From: Vitis vinifera
Lineage: Eukaryota > Streptophyta > Magnoliopsida > Vitales > Vitaceae
Length of the DNA stretch: 64,000 nt
NCBI RefSeq assembly: GCF_030704535.1
Contig: NC_081822.1
Span: forward strand, 9,665,001 to 9,729,000
Reading direction: 5' to 3'
The translations under genes were made by a program, and so were the position numbers. The notes beneath the pieces are model-generated. The model was given only the letters and a program-made list of their open reading frames with translations. It made no database searches and was not told the origin of the DNA. Below, one piece after another: positions 11,729 through 23,737 of the stretch; position 1 is the stretch's first letter, and every line of letters begins with the position of its first letter.

Positions 11729-12201
11729 CTAATCCTTCAAGCCAATCTTAAACTCTTACATTTTGATTCTTGATTCCAAAAGACCTTCTTACACTTGCCT
11801 CAATAGATTCTTTACTTTTGAATACACTACTCACAAGTTAACAATTGAACAAAATTGATCTCTCTAAATCTTAATTAGTACAAGTTTAAACTTGAGAAAA
11901 TACAAGAGGAAATTAGGATGTTTTGTCTTAGATAAGAGTTTATAAGTTAATCAAGAATTTTACATTGAAAACAAAGAGTTAAGATCAATTCAGTTAAGTG
12001 AGATTGTAGGATCTAATTAGTTTGAGATCTTAAGCGGTCCTGTTATAATCTTATTATTTTATTCCAAAATTGCCTAAGAGGGAATTAGTAATTTAGGACA
12101 ACAATTAATTCCCTCCCAAAGTTTATTGGTTTGAAACTAATACTTTATTATACCAGCATGTTTGAGTTGAAAACACAAAAATTGAAGCTAAGGCAAGTAC
12201 T
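11729..12201. other. spacer before pseudogene B1
   Basis: Non-coding. It shows diverged similarity to the spacer after gene D (about 30540-31080): the same order of a CTCTCCTCAA block, a TTGATTC block, an AACAATTGAACAA block and an ATTCCAAAATTG-like block. This supports an old duplication joining A-B with D-E. No promoter for B remains, because its first 80 or so codons are lost. Confidence 0.5.
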
Positions 12202-13506
12202 TTACAATTCGGATTGGGTTGCATCGAGCTTTGGTGGTAACTACTTGGCAGATGGCTAAAGAATGCTTGACCGTCAATGACCAGGTTTCATCCTCGCGTC
12301 CCGAACTTTTAGCCGCAAAACATTTGGGCTACAACTACGCCATGTTTGGTTTCTCTCCATACGGTTCTTACTGGCGTGAAGTGCGCAAGATAATCAGCCT
12401 AGAGCTACTCTCTAACCGCCGCCTAGAGCTGCTGAAGGACGTCTGTGCTTCAGAAGTGGTGACATCCATAAAAGAGCTATACAAGCTCTGGCAGAGAAAA
12501 AAAATGAATCGGGCCTTGTCTCGGTGGAGATGAAGCAGTGGTTTGGAGATTTGACTCTGAATGTAATTCTTAGGATGGTGGCAGGGAAGCGTTATTTCAG
12601 TGCTTCAGATGCAAGTGAAAATAAACAGGCGCAGAGGTGCCGGAGAGTGTTCAGGGAATTTTTTCATTTGGTAGGGCTCTTTGCGGTGGCAGACGCTATT
12701 CTTTTTCTTGGATGGCTCGACTGGGGGAGACATGAGAATACCCTAAAGAAGACAGCAATAGAAATGGACAGTATTGCTCAAGAATGGTTAGAGGAGCACC
12801 GTCGGAAAGACTCCGGTCACGATAATAGTACGCAAGACTTCATGGATGTGATGCTGTCAGTTCTTGATGGCAAAAATCTTGGTGATTGCGAAAGCCACAT
12901 GCTTGTGTGGACCCGCATTTTTCACGTGCGCCTCCACTCGATCGGTGAGACTCGCTTTTATTTGGTAAAGATGTTGTTTTTGGAAAAGTCAGAGTCGCCA
13001 CTTATTTTATTTTATTTTAAAGGGAAAATAAAACAAGAAATAAAACCCTAAAAAATGACTCCATAGTTTTTTGGAAAAGCATGTCTTTGAAAAACCCGAG
13101 TCTAGGTCAAAGGATCAGATTACTTATTGGGAAGGTACCTCCAGGAGATAGCACCTCTCTAAACCTTACAAAGGTCTCTACTGACTACGTTGAAGGAAAT
13201 GTGGCAATCAACTGATTAATTGAGGGTACCTAGGTAGGCGAAGGTGATCTCAAAACTAGCATGCTAAACAAGAAAAACCAATCATGCCCATAGAGGAAAG
13301 TTAGGATGCGTACCTGGACCACTTCTTAAGCACTATCATAAAACATCAATGGTTAGTTTAGATAATATATCACTCAGTATGTGTTTTATCATGAATGATC
13401 AAACAATGTAGCAAATATCAAGACATCCCAAGCATTCTCAAACATAGGTATAAATCATAATGACGATCATATTTACAAAATTTGGAAGGTAGGTGACAGG
13501 AGACGT

Positions 13507-13618
13507 ACCTGGATAGCATAGATAACTCGTAACGTGCTTTCACAAGACATGAGAGGTTAGATACCTGGAAAGCATAGATAACTCGTAACGTGCTTTCACA
13601 AGACATGAGAGGTTAGAT
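13507..13618. repeat. 56-nt tandem duplication, unit 1 only
   Basis: Units 13507-13562 and 13563-13618 are nearly identical and both start ACCTGGA(T/A)AGCATAG. Unit 2 has a single copy at about 41342-41397, so this arose after the segmental duplication. Confidence 0.85.
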
Positions 13619-16479
13619 AACAAACAATAAAATAAGAAGTCCTAGCATGTTTGTTATCTAATTAGCATAGAAAAAAAAAATTATCATAGTATATGAAACC
13701 ATCAATTATTGCTTATATCTTCTATATAATTTCTAAAAAATAAATAGACATGATTTTCTTAAATAGCAAAGGGGGCAACAAAGATGAGTTTTGAAAATTT
13801 TCCTTATGTAGAGGCTTCACCAATTCCCCGATTGATATATACAAATCTAGTTTAGAATTATCCCATTTGTTTGGGACCACAAGCTTGGATTCATGTCTTA
13901 CTCAAAACTGTAATTTTATTTGAAATTTAAGAAAGATGCAAACAGATCAAAACATGGTTGCACATTATTTGAGAAAATGAGATTTCGATTCTAAGAACTC
14001 TAAATGAATTTTTGAAATGGATTCCTAAAGGGAATGAGATTTTGATTCTAAGAACTCTAAATAAATTTTTGAAATGGATTTTTAAAGGGATTTTTTTGAG
14101 AATAGTGTTATGTTTTAAAAATAAAAGAAATTAATTTGAAAACAATAAAACGTATGAATCAAATACCAAGCAAAACAAAAGAGAACAAAATCACAAAGTA
14201 GAATTTTTGACAACCGGGAAAATTGAAGTGGTGAGAATGGAAGCCAATCTTCACTATTTTTCGATGGTCTCCGAAAAGTAAATTTTACTAGAGACTACCA
14301 AAGCAATAAACTATTCAAACTTGGATCAAATAAGCTAACGAAATACCCACCAAGAATTAATGACGAATATTCAAGAAACACATCTACTAAGAATAACAAT
14401 CAAGAATTAGCATGAGATCAATTAAACACACAAACACATCTAGATTAACTAAAATGAACCAAATTAAATCAAAGCAAACAATAATTTTCAAACATAGAAT
14501 TAACTTTATTAATGAACTAATATTATATAAAATACCTAAATCGAATAGATGTGCAAAACTAAATCAAAGTAAACTAAAGGCATGAATTTTCAAAAATAGA
14601 ATTGATTTTATTAATGACCTAAAATTATACAAACTCCTAAAATAATTAAAATGAATCAATTTAAACGAAAGGAAACTAAAACAAAATATGAATTCAGGGA
14701 ATCTAATTTCGAAATAAACTTACATTATTAAAATGAAATCTAGGCTTAAAAACTATTAAACACTAATTAAAGTCAATCTATACTTAAATTCTTAACACAC
14801 ATGATCAATTATTTTAACAAACTAACATTTTACCTTAACCACAAATTAAATTAAAAAACTACCTAAGACTAAATTTTTAACCTATAAAATTAAACTCATA
14901 ATCAAATGGATAAGTTGATGACACAGATAAATAAATATGAATAAAATAAAATATGAATGAAATGAAATACGAACACAAGGAATTAAATAATTTTTTCTTT
15001 TTTTTAATAAACTTATGTTAGTAAAATAAATTTGAGCTTAACAAACATTTTTATAACTAATTAAGGCAAGTTTAAAATATAATACTTAACACATAAAAAA
15101 TCAATCATTTCAACAAACTATAATTTTAACTAAACTTAAAGTCAATTCAAACCACCTTCAATAGATTTTTTTATTTTTATTTTAAACTGCATTTTTAACC
15201 CATAGATTCAATCTCATTGATAAATAAATAAATAAATAAGTTACAAAGCATTAGCTTAGTAGCAAATAAATAAATAAACAACTAATAATTAAATGAATCA
15301 CAACTAAACTAAATAAAGATCAAACTATATTATTTTTTTTATTTTTCAAAAGTAGAATTACATGAATTTGTATTTTTTGAATTTAATATAATATACCAAA
15401 CTAAACTTAAACACAATTCTCATTCTGCCATATTAAAACAAAAAATGCATGGAGTTAGTAAATAAAGTCAAATGACACAATATAATAATAATTCCACTAA
15501 AAAACCAATCAAACTAATTAAAATTCTAAAAAATATCAACTAAAACAAGATCAATCAAAATTAGCGTGTATATATATATATATATCTTTATTTTTAGTTA
15601 TTTATTTATTAAAACACGAATACATCAACACGAAACGAAATAAACTAACCAACTTACATTCTAAAACTAAAAGGATAAATCATGAATTAAAATTAACAAC
15701 CTTTAGATATGAAAAGAGTGGCATGGAATCAATTGAAATAATAAACTAAAATTTAATAACATCTAAACTAAAAGATAAATTAAAACTAAATTAAATGAAA
15801 TTATGAACTTCCTAATTGAGAAAAAAAATAATAATAGTAATAATGCTAATCAAAATTCTAAATTTTAAACCATCATCATGAATTGCCCAAACTCTTAAAA
15901 AATCCTAACCTTTCCATTATCAACAAAAATTGCCTAAACCAATATTTAAAAAATCTAATTTGTCAAACTAAGAATAATAAATTGTAACTACATTAAACAA
16001 AAATCATAATCTTCAAGCTAGAATAATGAATCAATAATAATTAATTTATTTAGATAAGAAAAATTAAAAAAATAAATTAAAGATTAACATCTAAGCTAAA
16101 CATGAATTTACAATAAAAATTTAAAATACAAAGATTGAATGGGAATAATTTTAAAACTAATAAATTGTCATCAGGAAATATATTGATATTAGAAATAATT
16201 AAACTATATAGATAAAACTCTAAAACGATTATGCATTGAATTGAATATTTCTTGAATCAAAATTGAAATAGGAAGGATAAATTCACATTTTCCGAAACGT
16301 GTAGGTCACTTTCCACTAGTAGGATTTCTATTTTTTATTTTATTTTAAAAGAATCATTGCCAAGGATGCATGGTGTGGTGGCTGCCCATGCACTGTAGCT
16401 GAAGACTTCTTCTTGGTGGTCTTTGAAACCTAGGAGCATGGCTGAATGTTTCCTTTCTTCCAATAGTGCAACTGCTCCG

Positions 16480-16545
16480 GAAGTCCTCTCAACGGTGCGG
16501 TTGATTCAGAAATCGTCATCTCAATGGTGCGGCTGTACCCTCTCA
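16480..16545. repeat. GGTGCGGCTG-type short repeats inside the 5-kb element
   Basis: Repeated CTCTCAA(C/T)GGTGCGG(T/C)TG units spaced about 33-36 nt. Unit 2 has one additional unit (about 44356-44390). Further GGTGC(A/G)GCTG copies lie at 16660 and 16735. Confidence 0.6.
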
Positions 16546-16780
16546 CATTCCAAAAAATAATCTCGCTCCTCCCACTTGGATCCCCTTTAGTGCGACTGTT
16601 GATCTCCTTCCCGTTTGGTGTCACCCTCTCTTCTGATGCATGCTGAAAGCGTCCCAAGAATGGTGCAGCTGGTCGTTCTTGCTTCTCCAAAGGCGTCAGA
16701 CCCTCTTATGCGTGCTGAAAGTGTCCTAAGTATGGTGCGGCTGATCGTTCACCCCTCTCCAAAAAAAACTCTCCCCCCTC

Positions 16781-16981
16781 TCACTTTCTAACCTTCCTCT
16801 TCAGTACTCTGCCAACATGGGAAGACAACTCACCAGCCCGGAGAGCCTCAATCATCCACGTCAGTCTAGCATCATCAGGACTCTCCTTCCTGAACATAGT
16901 CTTCATTCCGTCCAAATACCCATTGAACCTTTCCTTTTTTCCATGCCAAAACAACTTTGGTAATTTTCTTTCTTCATTCAT
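16781..16981 (-). other. coding-like minus-strand segment inside the 5-kb element
   Basis: A 66-codon open frame encodes a balanced, charged peptide (DGMKTMFRKESPDDARLTWM is typical of it), unlike the low-complexity frames around it. It is kept nearly unchanged in unit 2 (about 44642-44843). Local GC is higher than in the flanks. I do not recognise the family. It may be a captured exon of a host gene or chance. Confidence 0.3.
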
Positions 16982-17351
16982 TTCCTTTCATTAGAAGCAC
17001 AATCAACACATGCATGGGTGCATACTTGCTTTCCTTCTTAGTTCATTTCCTTCCATACATCCTGTCCTCTTCCAACCACCTTGAATCCATCCTTCAACCC
17101 GCTGAATATTTCCTTTCCATAATCACACATGAAAATTCCTCTTTTTAATTTTTTTTTTGACTGAATATCCTCTATTTCCTGAAAGACTCACACATGAATA
17201 TCCTTGCCAATACACGTTTTCAACCTTCCTTTTTCTCTCTAATGATGATTCCTTTGGTGAGTTTCTCTACAAAAATATAAAGAAAATTAGACTTAATGAA
17301 TGAATCCCAAGGTGTTTTAGAAAATTATAAAATAAATTAACAAAATAATTA

Positions 17352-17390
17352 AGTAAATAATGATAATAATAATAATAATAATAGTAAAGT
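17352..17390. repeat. (AAT)n microsatellite
   Basis: A run of ATA/AAT triplets. The unit 2 counterpart (about 45213-45249) is roughly four triplets longer, which fits replication slippage after the duplication. Confidence 0.7.
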
Positions 17391-17439
17391 GTCATACAAT
17401 CTATGGCACCATGCAATCATGTGAGCAACTCAAGTCATG

Positions 17440-17690
17440 CAAAGAATGTCTAATGGGCCTCGGGTGTATCTAATAGACCTAAAGGGTCTAAGTGGACCAA
17501 TGACGGTGCCTAATGGGTCTAAGTGGGCCTAGGGTGGTGCCTAATGGACCTAAAGGGTCTAAGTGGGCTTAGGGTGGTGCCCAAGTGTATCTAAGTGAAC
17601 CTAAAGTGCTTAAGTGGATCTAAGTGAACCTAAAATGTTTAAGTGGATCTAAGTGAACCTAAAGTGCCTAAATGGGCCTAAGTCTAAATT
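17440..17690. repeat. degenerate tandem repeats of CTAAGTGGACCTAA type
   Basis: Many short units alternate TAATGG(A/G)CCTAA, GGGTCTAAGTGGGC and AAGTGAACCTAAAGTG. The array lies near the right end of the 5-kb element and is conserved in unit 2 (45310-45555). Such arrays are common in large plant LTR elements. Confidence 0.7.
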
Positions 17691-17860
17691 AGGGCTACTA
17701 AGAGTCACAATAGGGTTAAATGAATCTCTCTACCAAAGTCTCCGAGGTGGCTCAAAAAAGGTAAGTAGTATGAGTAGCTATGGGCCACTAAGGAACTACT
17801 GTGGAGCACTGGAAGTGAACTTAAAGACATATGCTAAAGGAACAAAATTGAGGGTCTACA

Positions 17861-18841
17861 ACCTGGTATGAGTATTAATGGAACACCCACGTAACACTGA
17901 TAAAGGCAAATTGCAAGGATAAGGCAATGATCGAACAAATAACCTATGATTAAGCAAGATCATTCAAAATCAATTTTGTATATTTTTGTAACCGTTATTT
18001 GCTGTGTTGACTTGAACAATTCTGTAACTGTTGTATAGTTGTAGACAAATTGATGTACATTGCCGCAAATAGTTTTTCTTAGCTATGCATATAAGTAAAC
18101 TCTTATTACATCAATAAAAGTGTGAAAATTTTCATTGAAAACAACAATGTTATTTCTTCTATACTATTTATATTTGCATAGGGCTAGCTTCTTTTCCATA
18201 GTTTTTCTTTTGTTTATATGTTTTAATTGATGCATATTCACTTTCTTATTCTCTTAATTAAATTGCAATAATTAAACCTACAATTTAAATAAATTTTAAA
18301 ATTTATTTTTAACTAAAAACAACAATATACATATACAAATATATACTGCTTAAGTAATTAATTTTTAAAAAATTATCCTTTGAGAACATCTCAGACAAAC
18401 TAAGACATGCTTCTAGGGAAATCTAAATATAATGTTTTTAAAAGCTACTTTGTAATTTTATTTTCGAGCATGTTGCATTATATATACTTTCCTTGAATTG
18501 ATTTTCCAAATTTTATTTTTGTCAACAATAAGGGTTATCTACGTTTTGGAAGATATCTTTAATTTCCCCTCCAAAGAATAAGTGATCTTGAAACTTATAA
18601 GTTAATTATGTTCACTTGATTGAATAAGAGATTTGAACAATCTTGTAAAAAGATGTTAAGTAGATGGTTGATTTCGAAATTATCCTTTAAACTATAAAGG
18701 GAAATAGAAAAAAATACTATTATTTTGGTACAAGACCATATTGTTTAGTAGTGTCTCTAGGGAGTTCCATTAGATGCTATCAAACAATTAATTTGGTGTC
18801 TCACTAACGTAATTTGAGTTGTTGGATTTTGGGTTTTGCAA
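17861..18841 (+). other. intron remnant of B1 with a small LTR-like insertion
   Basis: Sequence from CCTGGTATGAG onward matches the intron of gene E2 (61381-61842). About 265 nt at roughly 17897-18160 is absent from the E2 intron. It ends with ATCAATAAAAGTGTGAAAA, typical of a short LTR or TRIM. The remainder is ordinary AT-rich intron. The acceptor dinucleotide at 18840-18841 is AA. Confidence 0.55.
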
Positions 18842-19024
18842 ACTCTAATTGCTGGAGGTAGCGACACAACTGTTGTCTCTCTAACCTGGGTATTCTCTCT
18901 TTTACTAAACAACCGCGACACCTTAAAAAAAGCTAAAAAAAAATATTCAAGTTGGCAAGGAAAGATTAGTGAATGAACAAGATATAAGTAAGTTGGTCTA
19001 TCTTCAAGCCATTCTTAAAGAAAT

Positions 19025-20232
19025 TGAGAAAATAAAGGCTAATCTTAAAAGATAAAAACACCCAAGAGGGGGGTGAATTGAATTTTTAAAAATTATTTTT
19101 AAACACAACAAATTTAAGCATAAGATAATCAAATATAAAAAGATAAGGTTAGAGAAATCAAACTCAGATTTTATAATGGTTTGACACTTCCTTACCTACA
19201 TCCACTCTCCTCAAGCTCTTAACCGAGTGAGGGTTCCACTAACATGAAGTTTCAACCAAACTTCTAATTACATTTACACTTAGATTCCGGCTCCAATGGG
19301 CTCTTACACAATCTCTTCAAGTTTCAACTCACTTAAAGACTTTAGCACTAAGTTAACAAGTATGGATCTCTCAACTTAGCTCAACAATGACTCAAATACA
19401 ACCCAAAGCTAGGATGAATCACAAAGGTGCACTAAAGGATATGTATATGGAGATTTAATGAACTAAGAAAAGAAATGAGAGCTTTTAAGGCAAGAACAAA
19501 TAGGTAAGCAAATAAATGCATGTGTTCTCTTACTCATAAATGAAGTGGAGCTCTTTATTTATAGGTTTTTAACATTATAAGCCAAAAAAACCAAAAAAAC
19601 AGTCTCAATCGGTCGAGCTGAGGGTCAATCAGTTTACTAGCCGTTGGAGCATTTAATGCTTGGCAGGTGACAGTTACCCTCGACCGGGAAGACAAATCCC
19701 TCGACTGGGAAGGAAAGGCTACTGAAAAAGAGAGAGTCTTTTTTGCACCTCTCGGTCGGACCACAATAGGGAAGGGGGAACCGGTCGACCGGTACCCTAG
19801 TCAGTTGAGCCTGTTTGGACATAGCCTTGACCGGTTCACAATTTTTTACCCGAAAACCTATCTTTTTCTGGTATTTTTGCTTCAAACACTTAGGCAAGGT
19901 CTTCAGATAAAATTATATGCCAATTTTGAAACGTTTTGCCCAAGGTTCATTTGATAGATCTCAGATTTTGGTGAAAATGTAACTTTAAAGCATAAATCGA
20001 GTTTTTCAAAGATGCATGAAATAATATGTAAATCCTAAGTGTATCAATGCATTCATCTTACATATGTTTCCTCTCATTAAAGGTCTTTCCAAAAGTCTTG
20101 ATCTTGCATCCATTAGGTCATTTGATGAATTTCCAAATTAACACCTGAAATTCTTTATAATTTAAACCAATTAGTAACTTAACTATGATTTGTTATCATC
20201 AAAACATGATTAGGAGAACCCTTGGGCCAACA
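19025..20232. mobile_element. solo LTR inserted in exon 2 of B1
   Basis: Begins TGAGAAAATAAAGGC, is followed by the plant LTR signature ACACCCAAGAGGGGGGTGAA, and ends TTGGGCCAACA (TG...CA). It separates the codons for QAILKE from ETLRLYPP, so it sits between the I-helix and K-helix regions. Flanking AGAAA / AGAGA may be a degraded 5-nt target-site duplication. No internal retrotransposon domain is present. The same insertion is in unit 2 (46896-48101), so it predates the segmental duplication. Confidence 0.7.
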
Positions 20233-20660
20233 GAGACATTACGGTTATATCCACCAAGACCACTTGGAGGACTATGCCAATTTATTGAGGATTGCACCTT
20301 GGGTGGATACCATGTCTTTAAAGGCACCTGTTTAATAATGAACCTTTCGAAGATCCAAAATATCCAAGAATCTAGTTAGATTCGATAGAATTCTAACCAG
20401 AGAGGTTTCTCATCAACCATAAGAATGTTGATCCTTAGGGAAAACATTTTGAATTTATACCATTTGGAGCTTGTCAAAGAGCATGTCTAGGAATAGCTTT
20501 TGGTCTTCAAATATTATATTTAACATTAGCTAGTTTCTTACATGCATTTGACTTTTCAACTCCATCAAATGAACATGTTGATATGCGAGAGAGCTTTGGA
20601 CTTACAAATATGAAATCTATCCCACTCGAAGTTTTCATTTCTCAAATCTACCCCACTTGA

Positions 20661-21655
20661 AATCCTCATTTCTCTACACTTATCTTCTTGTAGTCTTTAC
20701 AACTAAAACATTGAAATGAAGAGGTCAAAGTTGACCTAGCTAGTCTTGGTTTAAAGACATATAGAGTTAGGTTCAATCAATCTATGATAAGATTTGAGAT
20801 TTGTATTAAAAGTAGGTTGGACTAAGAATGATGTACAATAAACTAAAGTACTATCCATGCAAATAAAGTATAACATTATATATTATTTGGTTAGCATTCT
20901 GAAATGTAACATCATAATTATTTCTTTGTTTTGTCTAATTTATCGCCATTTCCCCCCCTCATCTTCATCAAAACAAATAATATATAGTCTTTCTATTTTT
21001 AAAAATCAAATTCGATTCCCAATTATATAAGAATTTTACTGTTACTTTATAATAAACTTGACTTTAGTCTTAATAACTTTGACTTGTAAATATGTTCTCC
21101 ATCCTTAATTAAATATACAGATAATTTCATTCATTTTTTCTAAGATTGGAGTCAAATTTACCCATCCATACTTAACTTGAAATTTTCTTAAATATCTATT
21201 TTTTTTCATTTTTTTTACACGTATATCTTTTAATTTAAAATAAAAAATATTTAATAAAATTTCAAAATAATAGTTGTCAGACATATTTATGTGACATTTT
21301 TGAAGAGGTGAATGAAACTAAACTTTTCTTTAACTATAAAATCATAAAAATTTAATATATGCAAGCATGATCCGGTCTAAATATGATATATAATTTGTGT
21401 CATTTCAAAAAATCATAGAAGATCCTTTTGGCAAAGTGACCCCCCATTTGAGTTGTATTTTGTAATTGGTCACCACATGTTATATCATTTCAAAGATTAT
21501 GGAGGATCATGTTGCCAATCATTATCAGAAGAAGTACAACTTCCTCTATAAAACTAATCAATACGATATTTAGCACATGCAAACAAATTTGGAAGGATCT
21601 GAAAGTCAAGTCTACGGGCCACCCCTTTACGACTTGTTCGAAAAAGCACAAATCA
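20661..21655. other. spacer inside the nested duplication
   Basis: AT-rich sequence without a gene. Some coding-like decay follows exon 2 of B1 to about 20706. From about 20930 it is repeated at 22990-23737. The stretch 21509-21655, just before the N-terminal fragment, is open but matches nothing recognised. Confidence 0.5.
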
Positions 21656-21890
21656 ATGGTGGTGCCACTTGCCAGCAGTCTGTTTCAATATCTAAATGTT
21701 ACCTCGGTGAGACTGCTTGACATACTTTTTGTCTCCTACTATCTCATGGAGATCCAGAGTTGGTAAGATAAGAATAGCATCCGAAGCTGCTGGTGCATGG
21801 CCAATAATCGGTCACCTCCTCTTAGGTGGGTCACAACTTCCTGGGATTTTTTATAAAATTATGGTAGATTTAAAATTAATTTTTTAAAAA
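21656..21890 (+). pseudogene. P450 N-terminal fragment C1, unit 1
   Basis: Starts MVVPLASSLFQYLNVTSV, close to the gene E N-terminus (FQYLNITTVGVF). After a frameshift near 21760 it continues as the proline hinge [20 protein letters not shown]. It stops about 75 codons in and is followed by a truncated LTR piece. No catalytic region is attached. Confidence 0.8.
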
Positions 21891-22480
21891 TGCAGCATAT
21901 TAATGCTTGACAGGTGACAGTTACCCTCAACCGGAAAGACAAATCCCTCGATTGGGAAGGAAAGGCTACTTAAAAAGAGAGAGTGTTTTTTGCACCTCTC
22001 GGTCGGACATCAATAGGGAAGGAGGAACCGGTCGATCGGTACCCTAGTCAGTTGAGCCTGTTTGGACATAGCCTTGACCGGTTCACAATTTTTTACCCGA
22101 AAACCTATCTTTTTCTGGTATTTTTGCTTCAAACACTTAGGCAAGGTCTTCAGATAAAATTATATGCTAATTTTGAAACGTTTTGCCTAAGGTTCATTTC
22201 ATAGATCTCGGATTTTGATGAAAATGTAACTTTAAAGCATAAATCGAGTTTTTCAAAGATGCATGAAATAATATGTAAATCCTAAATGCATCAATGCATT
22301 CATCTTACATATGTTTCCTATGATTAAAGGTCTTTTCAAAAGTCTTGATTTTGCATCTATTAGGTCATTTGATGAATTTCCAAATTAACACCTGAAATTT
22401 TTTATAATTTAAACCAATTAGTAACTTAACTAAGGTTTGTTATCATCAAAACATGATTAGGAGAACCCTTGGGCTAACAG

Positions 22481-22908
22481 AGACATTACGGTTATATCCA
22501 CCAGGACCACTTGGAGGACTATGCCAATTTATTAAGGATTGCACCTTGGGTGGATACCATGTCTCTAAAGGCACCCGTTTAATAATGAACCTTTCGAAGA
22601 TCCAAAAGGATCCAAGAATCTAGTTAGATTCGATAGAATTCTAACCAGAGAGGTTCCTCATCAACCATAAGAATGTTGATCCTTAGGGAAAACATTTTGA
22701 ATTTATACCATTTGGAGCTGGTCAAAGAGCATGTCCAGGAATAACTTTTGCTCTTCAAATATTATATTTAACATTAGCTAGTTTCTTACATGCATTTGAC
22801 TTTTCAACTCCATCAAATGAACAGGTTGATATGCGAGAGAGCCTTGAACTTACAAATATGAAATCTATCCCACTTGAAGTTTTCATTTCTCAAATCTACC
22901 CCACTTGA
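22481..22908 (+). pseudogene. P450 exon 2 C-terminal fragment, unit 1 copy b
   Basis: Second half of CYP82 exon 2, from ETLRLYPPGPLGGL to the heme loop FGAGQRACPG and a C-terminal TNMKSIPLEVFIS segment. It contains in-frame stops (for example at IQKDPRI followed by TAG). It lies directly after an LTR 3' piece (21900-22480), exactly as in B1, of which it is a duplicate. Confidence 0.85.
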
Positions 22909-23737
22909 AATCCTCATTTCTCTACACTTATCTTCTTGTAGTCTTTACAACTAAAGCATTGAAATGAAGAGGTCAAAGTTGACCTAGCTAATTATTTCTT
23001 TGTTTTGTGTAATTTATCGCCATTTTTTCCCTTTCTCTTATTCCCTCATCTTCATCAAAACAAATAATATGTAGTTTTTCTATTTTTAAAAATCAAATTC
23101 GATTGCCAATTATATAAGAATTTTACTATTACTTTATAATAAACTTTACTTTAGTCTTAATAACTTTGACCTGTAAATATGTTCTCCATCCTTAATTAAA
23201 TATACGGATAATTTCATTCATTTTTTCTAAGATTGGAGTTAAATTTACCCATCCATACTTAACTTGAAATTTTCTTAAATATCTATTTTTTTTCCTTTTT
23301 TTTTACACATATATCTTTTAATTTTAAATAAAAAATATTTAATAAAATTTCAAAATAATAGTTGTCAGATATATTTATGTGAAATTTTCGAAGAGGTGGA
23401 TGAAACTAAACTTTTCTTTAAATATAAAATCATAAAAATTTAATATATGCAAGCATGATCCGGTCTAAATATGATATATAATTTGTGTCATTTCAAAAAA
23501 TCATAGAAGATCCTTTTGGCAAAGTGGCCCCACCTTTGAGTTGTATTCTGTAATTGGTGACCACATATTATATAATTTCAACGATTATGGAGGATCATGT
23601 TGCCAATCATTATCAGAAGAAGTGCAGCTTCCTCTATAAAAATAATCATATTTAGCACACGCAAACAAATTTGGAAGGATCTGAAAGTCAAGTCTACGGG
23701 CCACCCCTTTACGGCTTTTTCGAAAAAGCACAAATCG
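22909..23737. other. spacer, copy b of nested duplication
   Basis: Repeat of 20661-21655, shortened by a deletion of about 174 nt near 22988. Unit 2 copy b keeps those bases (about 50864-51037). No gene. Confidence 0.6.

Larger units (their letters stand above)
12904..17860. mobile_element. 5-kb LTR-like element inserted in B1 (Tat/Ogre-like, probably solo LTR)
   Basis: Bounded by TGTGTGGACCC and GGGTCTACA, a TG...CA pair with nearly inverted ends. It carries no gag or pol. The start (GAGTCGCCACTTATTTT, then ACTTATTGGGAAGGTACC) resembles the beginning of very long LTRs of Ty3/Gypsy Tat/Ogre elements; that assignment is from memory and inferential. Clean target-site duplications are not evident. 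The interior is strongly AT-rich (13660-16330), then GC-richer (16340-17250), then has short tandem repeats. A full copy is in unit 2 and a diverged relative starts at 61843. Confidence 0.6.
12202..20660 (+). pseudogene. CYP82-family P450 pseudogene B1, split by two insertions
   Basis: The exon 1 remnant 12202-12903 starts abruptly at the codons for TIRIGLHRALVV, so the anchor and hinge are missing. Loss of one G near 12490 (CTCTGGCAG versus CTCTGGGCAG in E) shifts the frame. The 4,957-nt element 12904-17860 interrupts exon 1 near its end. Intron-like sequence follows (17861-18841). Its acceptor is GCAA rather than GCAG, so splicing is lost. Exon 2 starts at 18842 ([10 protein letters not shown]), is broken by the 1,208-nt solo LTR 19025-20232, resumes at ETLRLYPP, and has two in-frame stops plus a degraded heme loop (FGACQRACLG; Cys kept). 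Exon 1 and intron are closest to gene E. Clearly non-functional; B2 shares the major lesions. Confidence 0.9.
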
